Of a DNA stretch of 64,000 nucleotides, positions 26,425 through 34,950 are shown one piece after another. The stretch comes from Antarctobacter albus. GTDB lineage: Bacteria; Pseudomonadota; Alphaproteobacteria; Rhodobacterales; Rhodobacteraceae. Position numbers and translations under genes: made by a program. The notes under the pieces are model-generated. The model was not told where the DNA came from, ran no database searches, and was given only the letters and a program-made list of their open reading frames with translations. Numbering within the stretch: position 1 is the stretch's first letter; every line of letters begins with the position of its first letter. The stretch lies in contig NZ_FMZI01000016.1 of the NCBI RefSeq assembly GCF_900101505.1, positions 39,506 through 103,505 on the forward strand. The letters run 5' to 3'.

Positions 26425-28575
26425 ATGGTCGACCGAGTGGAACGCGCCGGGTTGAACGTCGACGAAGGACTGGCCAGCTTCATCGAAGAGCAGGCCCTTC
26501 CGGGCACCGGTATCGGGGCCGAGGGGTTCTGGCAGGCGCTGTCGGAGCTGGCGCATGACATTGGTCCGCGCAACCGCGCCCTGCTGGACAAGCGCGAGGC
26601 GCTGCAGAAACAGATCGACGACTGGCACAAGGCGCGCGCCAACCAGCCGCATGACCACGAAGCCTACAAGGCCTTCCTGACGGAAATCGGCTACCTTCTG
26701 CCTGAAGGCGGCGATTTCGAGATCGAGACCGCCAATACCGACCCCGAGATCGCCACCGTGCCCGGCCCGCAACTGGTGGTGCCGATCACCAATGCCCGTT
26801 ACGCGCTCAATGCCGCCAATGCCCGCTGGGGCAGCCTTTACGACGGGCTGTACGGCACCGACGCGATGGGCTCGCTGCCACCGAAAGGCGGGTATGAGAA
26901 CGGCCGTGGCGCCCGGGTGATCGCCCGCGCCCGCGTCTTCCTGGACGAGGCATTTCCTGTCGAGGGTGTCAGCCATGCCGACGCCCGCCGCTACCACGTT
27001 CAGGGCGGCGCGCTGCTGGTGGACGATCAACCGCTGATCGACCCGTCGAAATTCCGCGGTTACCGCGGCCACCCCAAGGCGCCCGATGCGGTGCTGCTGT
27101 GCAACAACGGTTTGCATGTCGAGCTGGTCTTTGACCGTACCCATTTCATCGGCGCCCGCGACCAGGCGGGGCTGGCGGACGTGCGGCTGGAATCGGCCGT
27201 CTCGGCGATCATGGACTGCGAGGATTCCGTGGCCTGCGTCGATGGCGAGGACAAGACCCTGGCCTATGCCAACTGGCTGGGCCTGATGCAGGGCACCCTG
27301 TCGGAAACCTTCGAGAAGGGCGGCAAGAGCGTCACCCGCAAGCTGACCCCGGATCACGAGTTCCTGGGCGCCGACGGCGCGCCTTTCACCGTCAAGGGCC
27401 GCGCGCTGATGCTGGTGCGCAACGTCGGCCACCTGATGACCAACCCGGCGATCCTCTTGCGCGACGGCTCGGAGATCTTCGAGGGGCTGATGGATGCGCT
27501 GATCACCGTGCTGATCGCCCGCCATGACCTGCAACGCACCGAAGGCGGCTTGCGCAATTCGCACACCGGCTCGGTCTACGTGGTCAAACCCAAGATGCAC
27601 GGACCCGAGGAAGTGGCCTTCGCCGACGAGGTATTCACCTTCGTCGAGAAGGCGCTGAACCTGCCGCAATACACCGTCAAGCTGGGCATCATGGACGAGG
27701 AGCGCCGCACCTCGGTCAACCTCAAGGAATGCATCCGCGCCGCGAAACACCGGGTCGCCTTCATCAACACGGGCTTCCTTGATCGCACCGGCGACGAGAT
27801 CCACACCTCAATGGAGGCCGGCCCCTTCAGCCGCAAGGATTTCATCAAGCGCAAGGGCTGGATCGGCGCCTACGAGGCGCGCAACGTGGACATCGGGCTG
27901 GAGTGCGGCCTGTCCGGCAAGGCGCAGATCGGCAAGGGCATGTGGGCCATGCCCGACAAGATGGCCGCCATGCTGGAGGCCAAGATCGAACATCCCAAGG
28001 CAGGCGCCAACTGCGCCTGGGTGCCGTCGCCCACCGCCGCCACGCTGCACGCGCTGCATTACCACAAGGTCGACGTCTTCGCCGTACAGAAGGCCCTGCG
28101 CGCCGGTGGCCGCCGCGCCCATGTGGACGCGGTGCTGGAGATCCCGCTGGCCTCCTTCCGCAAGTGGCGCCCCGAACAGGTCCGCCGCGAGGTTGAGAAC
28201 AACGCCCAGGGCATTCTCGGCTACGTCGTGCGCTGGATCGACGCCGGGGTCGGCTGTTCCAAGGTGCCCGACATCAACGATGTCGGCCTGATGGAAGACC
28301 GCGCCACCTGCCGCATCTCGGCCCAGCATATCGCCAACTGGCTGCACCACGGCGTCGTGTCGCGTGACGAGGTCATGGAGATCATGAAGCGTATGGCCGA
28401 GGTCGTGGATGGCCAGAACGCGGATGACCCGTCCTACCAGCCGATGGCGCCGGGCTTTGACGGCATCGCCTTCCAGGCGGCCTGTGACCTGGTCTTCGAA
28501 GGCCGGGTGCAACCCTCTGGCTATACAGAGCCGGTGCTGCACAAGCGTCGGCTGGAGCTGAAGGCGGCGGGCTGA
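26425..28575 (+). CDS. glcB: malate synthase G
   Basis: 716-residue malate synthase G, which condenses glyoxylate with acetyl-CoA to malate in the glyoxylate shunt. The TIM-barrel motifs [47 protein letters not shown] (Mg2+ and glyoxylate site), [13 protein letters not shown] and [18 protein letters not shown] are all typical of isoform G, as is the length. ATG 26425 lies after GAGAGGTATACT; an open frame upstream of it is not conserved. The gene is apparently monocistronic. No isocitrate lyase is seen in the window. Confidence 0.96.
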   Translation: MVDRVERAGLNVDEGLASFIEEQALPGTGIGAEGFWQALSELAHDIGPRNRALLDKREALQKQIDDWHKARANQPHDHEAYKAFLTEIGYLLPEGGDFEIETANTDPEIATVPGPQLVVPITNARYALNAANARWGSLYDGLYGTDAMGSLPPKGGYENGRGARVIARARVFLDEAFPVEGVSHADARRYHVQGGALLVDDQPLIDPSKFRGYRGHPKAPDAVLLCNNGLHVELVFDRTHFIGARDQAGLADVRLESAVSAIMDCEDSVACVDGEDKTLAYANWLGLMQGTLSETFEKGGKSVTRKLTPDHEFLGADGAPFTVKGRALMLVRNVGHLMTNPAILLRDGSEIFEGLMDALITVLIARHDLQRTEGGLRNSHTGSVYVVKPKMHGPEEVAFADEVFTFVEKALNLPQYTVKLGIMDEERRTSVNLKECIRAAKHRVAFINTGFLDRTGDEIHTSMEAGPFSRKDFIKRKGWIGAYEARNVDIGLECGLSGKAQIGKGMWAMPDKMAAMLEAKIEHPKAGANCAWVPSPTAATLHALHYHKVDVFAVQKALRAGGRRAHVDAVLEIPLASFRKWRPEQVRREVENNAQGILGYVVRWIDAGVGCSKVPDINDVGLMEDRATCRISAQHIANWLHHGVVSRDEVMEIMKRMAEVVDGQNADDPSYQPMAPGFDGIAFQAACDLVFEGRVQPSGYTEPVLHKRRLELKAAG

Positions 28576-28771
28576 CCCTCCGACCGTGGAACCTGCCCCC
28601 GTCCGGCGGGGCCGGTTGCCCGGGATTGCAACACTTTTGGGCCGGAAAACCTTGATCTTGTATTAATGATTTGATTGCCATTGGCAAAGAAACCAGACTG
28701 CTGCCCGAAAGCGCGCCAGTCGGATCTTGTGCGCAGTTCATTTGACATCATGAAACGTGGGGTAATCAGTC

Positions 28772-29698
28772 GTGGCCATTACATATACAACCGAAGGATA
28801 TATCGGCCTGTCCGGCGTCACCATTACAGGCGGGCAGGGGCAACCGGGCAGCACGCTGTCGTGGACAGGGTTGTACAACTTCGCTGATGAAGACGACAAC
28901 TACCCGATAACCGACGTTGACGAAGACGGGTTGCTCGATGCAGGAACCGACTGGTTCGTCGGCGATAGCGTCGATTTCACGGGGTACACGATCACCATTG
29001 GCGGTGTCGAGTATCCCGTTTTTCTGGGCGTTGGTGGTTATGGTGTTCCCCTGCCGCAGAACGGGTCCACCCAGACCCTGATCCCCTCCAGCGGCACGAC
29101 AAACGCCTACCAGGCCGAGGCCCAGACCTATCTCTGCTTTGCCGCCGGGACAGAGATCGCCGGACCCGAGGGCGCGCGTCCTGTCGAAGACGTGCGGATC
29201 GGTGACATGATACTGACGGCGGATGGCCGGGCGGTGCCGGTGAAATGGATCGGGCGCCAAACCCTGCACAAGCGGTTCACCCCGGCAGAGCGCTTTGCGC
29301 CCGTGCGGGTGCGGGCCGGGGCGCTGGGGCAGGGTGTTCCGCACAGCGACTTGGTGCTGACCGCCGACCACGCGCTGATCCTCGACGGGCTGGCTGTCAA
29401 CGCGGGCGCTCTGGTGAACGGCACCACGATCACGCGTGACCCGCTGGCGGATCTGCCCGAACGCGTAACCTATTACCACGTCGAAACCGAAGACCACGAG
29501 ATCATCCTGGCCAATGGCGCAGCGGCGGAAACCTTTGTCGACTACCTTGGGCGCCGGGCATTCGACAATTTCGCGGAATACCTCGCCCTCTACGGAGAAG
29601 ACCGCACCATTTTGGAAATGAACCGCCCTCGCGTCAGGTCCGCCCGGCATCTGCCCGCCGCGCTCAGTGCAAGGTTGGCCGGGGGGGCCGCTGCCTGA
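28772..29698 (+). CDS. Hint (hedgehog/intein) domain-containing protein 1
   Basis: 308 residues starting with GTG. Residues about 1-122 form an Asp/Gly-rich beta domain without signal peptide. A Hint_2 domain begins at a Cys in YLCFAAGTEIAGPEGARPVED, continues IGDMILTADGRAVPVKWIGRQ and LVLTADHALILDGLAVNAG (conserved DH), and ends YYHVETEDHEIILANG. The tail after the domain (AFDNFAEYLALYGEDRT) is shared with the protein at 62599-63528, so the two are paralogues. The Cys, the DH and the second His suggest the autoprocessing chemistry may be intact; no C-terminal Asn splice residue is evident. Possibly secreted by a type I system; function unknown. Confidence 0.85.
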   Translation: MAITYTTEGYIGLSGVTITGGQGQPGSTLSWTGLYNFADEDDNYPITDVDEDGLLDAGTDWFVGDSVDFTGYTITIGGVEYPVFLGVGGYGVPLPQNGSTQTLIPSSGTTNAYQAEAQTYLCFAAGTEIAGPEGARPVEDVRIGDMILTADGRAVPVKWIGRQTLHKRFTPAERFAPVRVRAGALGQGVPHSDLVLTADHALILDGLAVNAGALVNGTTITRDPLADLPERVTYYHVETEDHEIILANGAAAETFVDYLGRRAFDNFAEYLALYGEDRTILEMNRPRVRSARHLPAALSARLAGGAAA

Positions 29699-29820
29699 GG
29701 ATGCCCGACTGACAGGCAATTCCGCGCCCTGTGTGCCGCCGCAGGTCCGTCTGTGCGGGCGGACACTTTTCGGGCGCGCCCATGTGGTCTACATATTCGC
29801 TGTTCACAAGGAGCAGGAAC

Positions 29821-30597
29821 ATGGCGCGCCCCATCGTCGGCATCATTGGCAACCAGTACCTGATCAACGATCAGTACCCGACCCACGCGGGCGGCACGAT
29901 GAACTCCGAGGCGGTCTCGGAGGTGTCGCACTGCCTGCCTGTCGTGATCCCCTCGGACCCGCGGCTGGTCAGTGTCGACGAACTGCTCGAAGCCTTTGAC
30001 GGCTTCGTGCTGACCGGCGGGCGCCCCAACGTCCACCCCGAGGAATACGGCGAGGAATGGACAGAGGCGCACGGCCAGCCCGACCGCAACCGCGATGCCA
30101 TCACGCTGCCGCTGGTGCGGGCCTGCGTTCAGCGCGGTCAGCCCTTTCTGGGCATCTGCCGTGGCTTCCAGGAGGTCAACGTGGCGATGGGCGGGTCGCT
30201 TTACCCGGAAATCCGCGAATTGCCGGGCCGGATGAACCACCGGATGCCCCCCGACGGCACGCTGGAAGAGAAATTCGCCTTGCGCCACAAGGTCTCGCTG
30301 ACCGAGGGGGGACCGTTCCACAAGCTGTTCGGCTCTGCCGAGGTGATGACCAACACGTTGCACGGGCAAGGGATCAAGACCGCCGGGTCGCGCATCGTGA
30401 TCGACGGCTTTGCCCCCGATGGCACGCCAGAGGCGATCTACGTCAAGGATGCGCCGGGCTTTACCCTTTCGGTGCAATGGCACCCGGAATGGAATGCCGC
30501 CAACGACCCGGTATCGCGTCCGCTTTTCGAGGCATTCGGCGCCGCCGTACATGCCTGGGCGAAAAAGGGTGCCGAGGGGCTGCGCGTCGCGGGCTGA
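29821..30597 (+). CDS. class I glutamine amidotransferase, gamma-glutamyl-gamma-aminobutyrate hydrolase family
   Basis: 258-residue peptidase C26/PuuD-like enzyme that hydrolyses gamma-glutamyl linkages. The nucleophile is C113 in PFLGICRGFQEVNVAMGG; the catalytic His-Glu pair is in SVQWHPEWNA. The N-terminal PIVGIIGNQYLINDQYP and DGFVLTGGRPNVHPEEYGE match the family. ATG 29821 has AAGGAG upstream. It follows the Hint gene by 122 bp. In Rhodobacterales such genes often accompany gamma-glutamyl-polyamine or gamma-glutamylmethylamide pathways, but none of those genes is nearby, so the substrate is open. Confidence 0.9.
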   Translation: MARPIVGIIGNQYLINDQYPTHAGGTMNSEAVSEVSHCLPVVIPSDPRLVSVDELLEAFDGFVLTGGRPNVHPEEYGEEWTEAHGQPDRNRDAITLPLVRACVQRGQPFLGICRGFQEVNVAMGGSLYPEIRELPGRMNHRMPPDGTLEEKFALRHKVSLTEGGPFHKLFGSAEVMTNTLHGQGIKTAGSRIVIDGFAPDGTPEAIYVKDAPGFTLSVQWHPEWNAANDPVSRPLFEAFGAAVHAWAKKGAEGLRVAG

Positions 30598-30970
30598 GAT
30601 CCGGTCATTCATCGAGTGGGAACGAAAAAGCCCCTGCCGTGATGGCAAGGGGCGGGTAATCGTTAAACAAATGCCCGAGAACAATGATACGGGTCTGGCC
30701 TATACTTTAGGGTATATTTCCCGCTTTGCCTAGGGAATGTGGACGAAAGATGGCCCTCTTTACGCGACGTCTGCTTTCCGCCCCTTGATGCAGCGCGTAG
30801 GACGATCTGATGCTGCGCCGCAGCTTCGCCAGTGCGGCCATTCGTGCATCGTGCAGCATGTTCTTGGGTCAAATGACCGCAACGCGGTACATTATGAACT
30901 TTCGCTGCGGCTGCGCTGATGGCAGCAATCCGTTGCGCCCGATTAGTCGCCGGAACCAGTTCATGGAACA
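30598..30970. other. low-G+C intergenic region
   Basis: 373 bp without a convincing gene. Apart from the minus-strand terminator at 30621-30655, the sequence is A+T-richer than its surroundings and any open frames lack conserved features. It separates the amidotransferase from the small orphan gene at 30971-31285. Confidence 0.5.
30621..30655 (-). terminator. intrinsic terminator (minus strand)
   Basis: On the minus strand GCCCCTTGCC - ATCAC - GGCAGGGGC is followed by TTTTTCG: a GC stem with one bulge and a U tract. It is placed to stop transcription coming from the low-G+C patch, which supports a real minus-strand transcript there. The reverse orientation lacks a U tract, so it is not the terminator of the amidotransferase gene. 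Confidence 0.75.
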
Positions 30971-31285
30971 CTAGCTGCGCGCATTTAGCTTCGCTCTTGC
31001 AAACTTGCCTTGCGCTTGTTGCAGATCTTGTAAGCCCTTGTCTGGAAGCTTGTTGCGTCGAAGAAAATTAAGCGCATGCCCAGATACGATATGCGCGTGC
31101 CCTATGCGCTCTTGAATCGTCAATAACTTAGAAGCTGTGCGGTCTTCCAAGAGCATCAGTGAACCGATAACAGCCTCGTCCAATGACATTACTACAATGT
31201 AGTCCGCGATCTGCCTTTCAGACAAGGCTCCGGTTCTTTCGGAAATATAGTCAGATAAAGGAATTCGGTTGATTTTCGACTCCAC
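30971..31285 (-). CDS. small protein of unknown function
   Basis: 104 residues from a GTG at 31285 with GAGG eight bases upstream; a TTG at 31351 would add 22 residues. No family recognised. The sequence is protein-like and amphipathic (LSERQIADYIVVMSLDEAVIGSLMLLEDRTASKLLTI would form helices), with a basic C-terminus (KLPDKGLQDLQQAQ, FARAKLNARS). It lies in a patch of clearly lower G+C than the rest of the window, consistent with acquired DNA, and a minus-strand terminator lies about 315 bp downstream. Coding status is probable but not certain. Confidence 0.5.
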   Translation of the reverse strand: MESKINRIPLSDYISERTGALSERQIADYIVVMSLDEAVIGSLMLLEDRTASKLLTIQERIGHAHIVSGHALNFLRRNKLPDKGLQDLQQAQGKFARAKLNARS

Positions 31286-31481
31286 GTGGCTGCCTCGCTT
31301 TGCTCCGAAAGATTGATAGCAGGCATTCGTCGATGTCGCAGCATCGATCAACAGGGCTCGAACCCGTCATGCGGCGGGGCTGCGATCAGGGCCGACAGCC
31401 TTGCCAGGCGCACCGTCGCTTTCTGCATGTCGGGGGCAAGGCGCCCGGCCGAGGACCGGGCAGACCTCCGGGTAACGGGCC

Positions 31482-33719
31482 TCAGGTGTAAAAGTCGAAG
31501 GCCTTGTTCAGCGGCAGTTCGCGCACCCGCTTGCCGGTCAGGTCGAACAACGCATTGGCCAGTGCCGGGGCGGCGGGCGGCGTGCCGACCTCTCCGATCC
31601 CGTTCAGACGCTCCTGGTTTTCCAGGATCGTGACCTGCGTTCGCGGCATCTGGGCCATGCGCAGCGGCTCGTAATCGGGAAAGTTCTTCTGGTCCACGAC
31701 ACCGCCCGCGAATGTGATCTCTTCGCCGATGGCGGCTGACAGGCCATAGGCCATCGCCCCGGTCAGCTGCGCCTCGATGATCGACGGGTCCAGCGCCACG
31801 CCGGGGTCGGCGGCGATCCAGGCATCGGTCAGGCGCACCGCGCCGTCCACGTCGCGCACCTCGATCACCATCGCCGTGGGGGTGCCGAAACTGTAGACCA
31901 TCGCAAGGCCCCGCCCGACGCCCTCCTCGGTCTTGCCGGTCCAGCCGGACATGTCGCGCACCGCCTCCAGCGCGTAGAAGGCGGGCAGCCATTCGTCGCG
32001 CGTCAGTTTCAGCCGCATCTCCAGCGGATCGGCCCCGGCGGCATGCGCGAGTTCATCCATGAAACATTCGTGGAAGAAGCCGTTGAAGCTGGCACCCACC
32101 GATCGCCAGAAGCCCAGCGGCGGCACGACATCCGCCTTGTGGCCCGCGATGCGGTAGTTCGGAATGCCGTAGGGCTGGTTGTAGATGCCGTCGACGATCC
32201 CCTTGTCCGGCCCGCCGGGGGCGAAACCGACCCAGCGTTTCAGCGCCTGCGCGGCGATCGAGGGCGAGGCGACCCTGGCGTCGAAGGCCACCGGTGCGCC
32301 GTCCGCCACGGCCCCCGTGATCCGCGCGATGGCGGGTGGGCGGTAGTAGTCGTGGGTCATGTCCTCTTCGCGCGACCAGGTGACATTGACCGGCGTGCCG
32401 GGCATGGCCTTGGCGACCTTGGTCGCCACCACGGCATAGTCGAACTCGCCCCGGCGGCCAAAGCCGCCGCCCATCAGCGTCACGTTCACCTCGACCTCTG
32501 ACGGGTCGACGCCGGCCTCGGCGGCGCAGGCGTCGCGCAGGAAGGTCGGCCCCTGGTTGCCGCACCACAGCCTCAGGTGCTGGCCGTCGAACCAGGCGGT
32601 GGCATTCATCGGCTCCATCGTGGCATGGGCCAGGAAGGGCACGCGGTATTCCGCCTCGACCGCCGTCGCGCCTGCGGGCAGGCGGTCTGGATTGCCGTCG
32701 TCGCGCAGCACGGAGTCCGGTTCGGTGTCAAAAGCCGCCTCGACCGCGGCCACCATCGCCTCGGTGCTTTCGGGGTAGGGGGCGGGGTCCCACTCGACCT
32801 CTATGGCGTCTACGGCCTGCTGGGCCAGCCAGGTGTTGGTGGCGATCACCGCCAGACCGTCGCCCAGGTCCACCACCTTTTCGACGCCGGGCATGCGGCC
32901 TGCCTCGAAGGCATCATAGCGTTTCATGCCGCCGCGCGTGGGCGAGCGGCGCACAGCCGCAAAGCGCATCCCCGGCAGGCGCGTGTCGATGCCGAATTGC
33001 GCGGTGCCCGTGGACTTGCCCAGCATGTCGACGCGCGGCAGCGACGTGCCCAAGAGCCGCCATTCGCTGCGCTCGCGCAGTTCGATCCGGGGCGGTTCGA
33101 CCTCTGCCGCCTCGGCGGCCAGGTCCGTGTAGGGAATGCTGGTGCCATCGGGGGCGATCACGGCACCGTTTTCCGTGCGCAGTTCGACCACGCCGACATT
33201 CAGCCGCTTGGCGGCGGCGGTCTTCAGCATCTCGCGCGCAGCGGCGCCGGTGACGCGCATCCGCTCATAGCCGTCCTTCATGGCGGTGGACCCGCCCGTG
33301 ACCTGCATCGAAAAGACCTTGCCCATGACGCCCATCATTTCGCCCAGCGAATGTTGGAAGGCAGAGGCGTCATAACCCTTGTGCGTCTGTCCCTCGCCCA
33401 TCAGGGCGCTGTTGTAATAGGCCTGTGCGGGCGGGCCGTGGATGACACGCACGTCCTCCCAGGCGAGGTCCATCTCCTCGGCGATCAGCGCGGCCCAGGT
33501 GGTCATCGTGCCTTGGCCCATCTCGGCGCGCGGAGCAACGAGGGTCACGCCCTCGCCGTCGATCAGGACAAAGGCGTTCAGGCTGGCCTCGCCCTCGCCG
33601 GGTTTCAGCGGGTTGGGGGCGGGGCGGGTGACGTACCAGGCGCCGAAGGCGGCGCCACCGGCGACGGCGACGGCCCCGAAAAGGAATGTGCGGCGGGCGA
33701 TCTTTCCGAAGCGGGACAT
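31482..33719 (-). CDS. xanthine dehydrogenase family molybdopterin-binding subunit (IorB-like)
   Basis: 745-residue large subunit of a two-subunit molybdenum hydroxylase resembling isoquinoline 1-oxidoreductase beta (IorB) and related aldehyde dehydrogenases. It begins with a twin-arginine signal (IARRTFLFGAVAVAGGAAFG), so the holoenzyme is folded before export to the periplasm. Molybdopterin-binding motifs include EMGQGTMTTWAALIAEEM, VNVTLMGGGFGRRGEFDYAV and the C-terminal LNGIGEVGTPPAAPALANALFDLTG (the catalytic Glu loop GEVG). It lies 3 bp after the 2Fe-2S subunit gene in one operon. Electrons probably go to a c-type cytochrome. The substrate is unknown. Confidence 0.9.
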   Translation of the reverse strand: MSRFGKIARRTFLFGAVAVAGGAAFGAWYVTRPAPNPLKPGEGEASLNAFVLIDGEGVTLVAPRAEMGQGTMTTWAALIAEEMDLAWEDVRVIHGPPAQAYYNSALMGEGQTHKGYDASAFQHSLGEMMGVMGKVFSMQVTGGSTAMKDGYERMRVTGAAAREMLKTAAAKRLNVGVVELRTENGAVIAPDGTSIPYTDLAAEAAEVEPPRIELRERSEWRLLGTSLPRVDMLGKSTGTAQFGIDTRLPGMRFAAVRRSPTRGGMKRYDAFEAGRMPGVEKVVDLGDGLAVIATNTWLAQQAVDAIEVEWDPAPYPESTEAMVAAVEAAFDTEPDSVLRDDGNPDRLPAGATAVEAEYRVPFLAHATMEPMNATAWFDGQHLRLWCGNQGPTFLRDACAAEAGVDPSEVEVNVTLMGGGFGRRGEFDYAVVATKVAKAMPGTPVNVTWSREEDMTHDYYRPPAIARITGAVADGAPVAFDARVASPSIAAQALKRWVGFAPGGPDKGIVDGIYNQPYGIPNYRIAGHKADVVPPLGFWRSVGASFNGFFHECFMDELAHAAGADPLEMRLKLTRDEWLPAFYALEAVRDMSGWTGKTEEGVGRGLAMVYSFGTPTAMVIEVRDVDGAVRLTDAWIAADPGVALDPSIIEAQLTGAMAYGLSAAIGEEITFAGGVVDQKNFPDYEPLRMAQMPRTQVTILENQERLNGIGEVGTPPAAPALANALFDLTGKRVRELPLNKAFDFYT

Positions 33720-33722
33720 GGC

Positions 33723-34178
33723 TCAGGCTCCTTGCGCGGCGGATTTGATGGCGGCGCGGATGCGCGGGTAGGTGCCGCAGCGGCAGAGGTTGCCGTTCAT
33801 GGCCGAGTCGATGTCATCGTCCGTGGGGTTCGGGGTTTCGGCCAGCAAGGCGGCGGCCTGCATGATCTGGCCGGACTGGCAATAGCCGCATTGCGCCACC
33901 TGGTGATCGACCCAGGCCTGTTGCAGCCGGTGCAGCGCGTCCGGCGTGCCCAGCCCCTCGATTGTCGTCACCTCGCCCCAGACGTCGCCGACCGGCACCT
34001 GGCAGCTGCGCACTGCCTCGCCGTCGATATGCACCGTGCAGGCGCCGCAGGCCGCGACGCCGCAGCCGAACTTGGTTCCGGTGAGGTTCAGCGCATCGCG
34101 CAGAGCCCAGAGCAGCGGAACCTCGTCGGGCAGGTCCACCTCGTGCGAGGTGCCGTTGACGGTGAGCGTGGTGGCCAT
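33723..34178 (-). CDS. 2Fe-2S subunit of molybdenum hydroxylase (IorA-like)
   Basis: 151-residue small subunit with two 2Fe-2S clusters: the plant-type set in [23 protein letters not shown] and the alpha-helical set in [11 protein letters not shown] and [11 protein letters not shown]. This is the standard electron-transfer subunit that partners IorB-type large subunits and rides through Tat with them. ATG 34178 follows AGGAGGACGAC, a near-perfect ribosome site. It is the first gene of the operon, divergent from a TetR regulator across an operator-rich 90-bp gap. Confidence 0.93.
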   Translation of the reverse strand: MATTLTVNGTSHEVDLPDEVPLLWALRDALNLTGTKFGCGVAACGACTVHIDGEAVRSCQVPVGDVWGEVTTIEGLGTPDALHRLQQAWVDHQVAQCGYCQSGQIMQAAALLAETPNPTDDDIDSAMNGNLCRCGTYPRIRAAIKSAAQGA

Positions 34179-34197
34179 GTCGTCCTCCTGGTCGGTT

Positions 34198-34258
34198 TCT
34201 GACAAAATGGGTGAAATGTGTCAGGGTGTCAATTGACAGTTTTGCGTATTTTTGTCAG
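34198..34258. promoter_or_regulatory. putative TetR operator region between iorAB-like operon and tetR
   Basis: A perfect 12-bp palindrome TGTCAATTGACA (34227-34238) is flanked by an outer inverted repeat, CTGACAAAA (34199-34207) and TTTTGTCAG (34249-34257). All use the TGACA half-site. The position between the divergent starts suggests the TetR-type protein controls both directions. Binding is inferred, not shown. Confidence 0.6.
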
Positions 34259-34268
34259 GACTGATGCC

Positions 34269-34853
34269 ATGATGGATGCACCCCCAGCCGACCAGGTCAA
34301 GCAAGAGGCCATACTCACAGCCGCCCTGGCGGTGATGTGCCAGTATGGCTATCGCCGCACCTCGATGGGGGACATAGCGCAGGCCGCGGGCATGTCCCGT
34401 CCGGCGCTCTACCAGCATTTCCAGGGCAAGGAGGACATCGCCCGCCGCATGGTCGAAGTCTATTTCGACACCGCCGCGCGCGCGGTTTCCCAGGCACTGG
34501 CGGGCACGGGCAGCGTCGAGGACCTGCTGGCGCGGGGGCTTGCCGCCAAGACCGGGCCGATGGTCCGCGACATGCTGGACAGTCCGCACGGGGCCGAACT
34601 GCTGGACGTCAAGGACAGCCACGCGCGCGAGGTCGTCGCGGCCGGGACCGCCCGGCTGACCGGCGTCTTCGCCGACTGGCTGGCGCGCGAAGCGGCGGCA
34701 GGCCGCGTGCGGCTGGACGGTACGGCCGAAGAGGTGGCCGTGCTGATCCTCGGCGCGCTCGACGGGATAAAGCGCCCGCCCTACGCGCAATTCGTCGAGG
34801 CCCGCGAAAGGCTGGCGTATGTGCTGGGGCGGGGGCTGGCGACGGGAAGCTGA
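34269..34853 (+). CDS. TetR/AcrR family transcriptional regulator
   Basis: 194 residues. The N-terminal helix-turn-helix domain is standard: ILTAALAVMCQYGYRRTSMGDIAQAAGMSRPALYQHFQGKEDI (residues about 14-56), followed by a helical ligand-binding domain ending IKRPPYAQFVEARERL. It is divergent from the molybdenum hydroxylase operon and probably represses it until a substrate binds. Two adjacent ATGs (34269, 34272) are possible starts; an upstream in-frame start at 34218 would overlap the operator. Confidence 0.9.
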   Translation: MMDAPPADQVKQEAILTAALAVMCQYGYRRTSMGDIAQAAGMSRPALYQHFQGKEDIARRMVEVYFDTAARAVSQALAGTGSVEDLLARGLAAKTGPMVRDMLDSPHGAELLDVKDSHAREVVAAGTARLTGVFADWLAREAAAGRVRLDGTAEEVAVLILGALDGIKRPPYAQFVEARERLAYVLGRGLATGS

Positions 34854-34950
34854 CGGCGCTGGCCCCAAGGGAACACCGTCGTGTAATACTGCGTGCACGC
34901 TTTCTACCGGCCCGGTCCGGTCAGGGCCGCCACGCAAAGGAGATGCACAC

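Noticed and set aside
31351..31367. A tRNA T-loop-like sequence (GGGTTCGAGCCC on the minus strand)
   Set aside because: The opposite acceptor strand, D-arm and anticodon arm could not be found in the neighbouring 90 bases, so it is probably chance.
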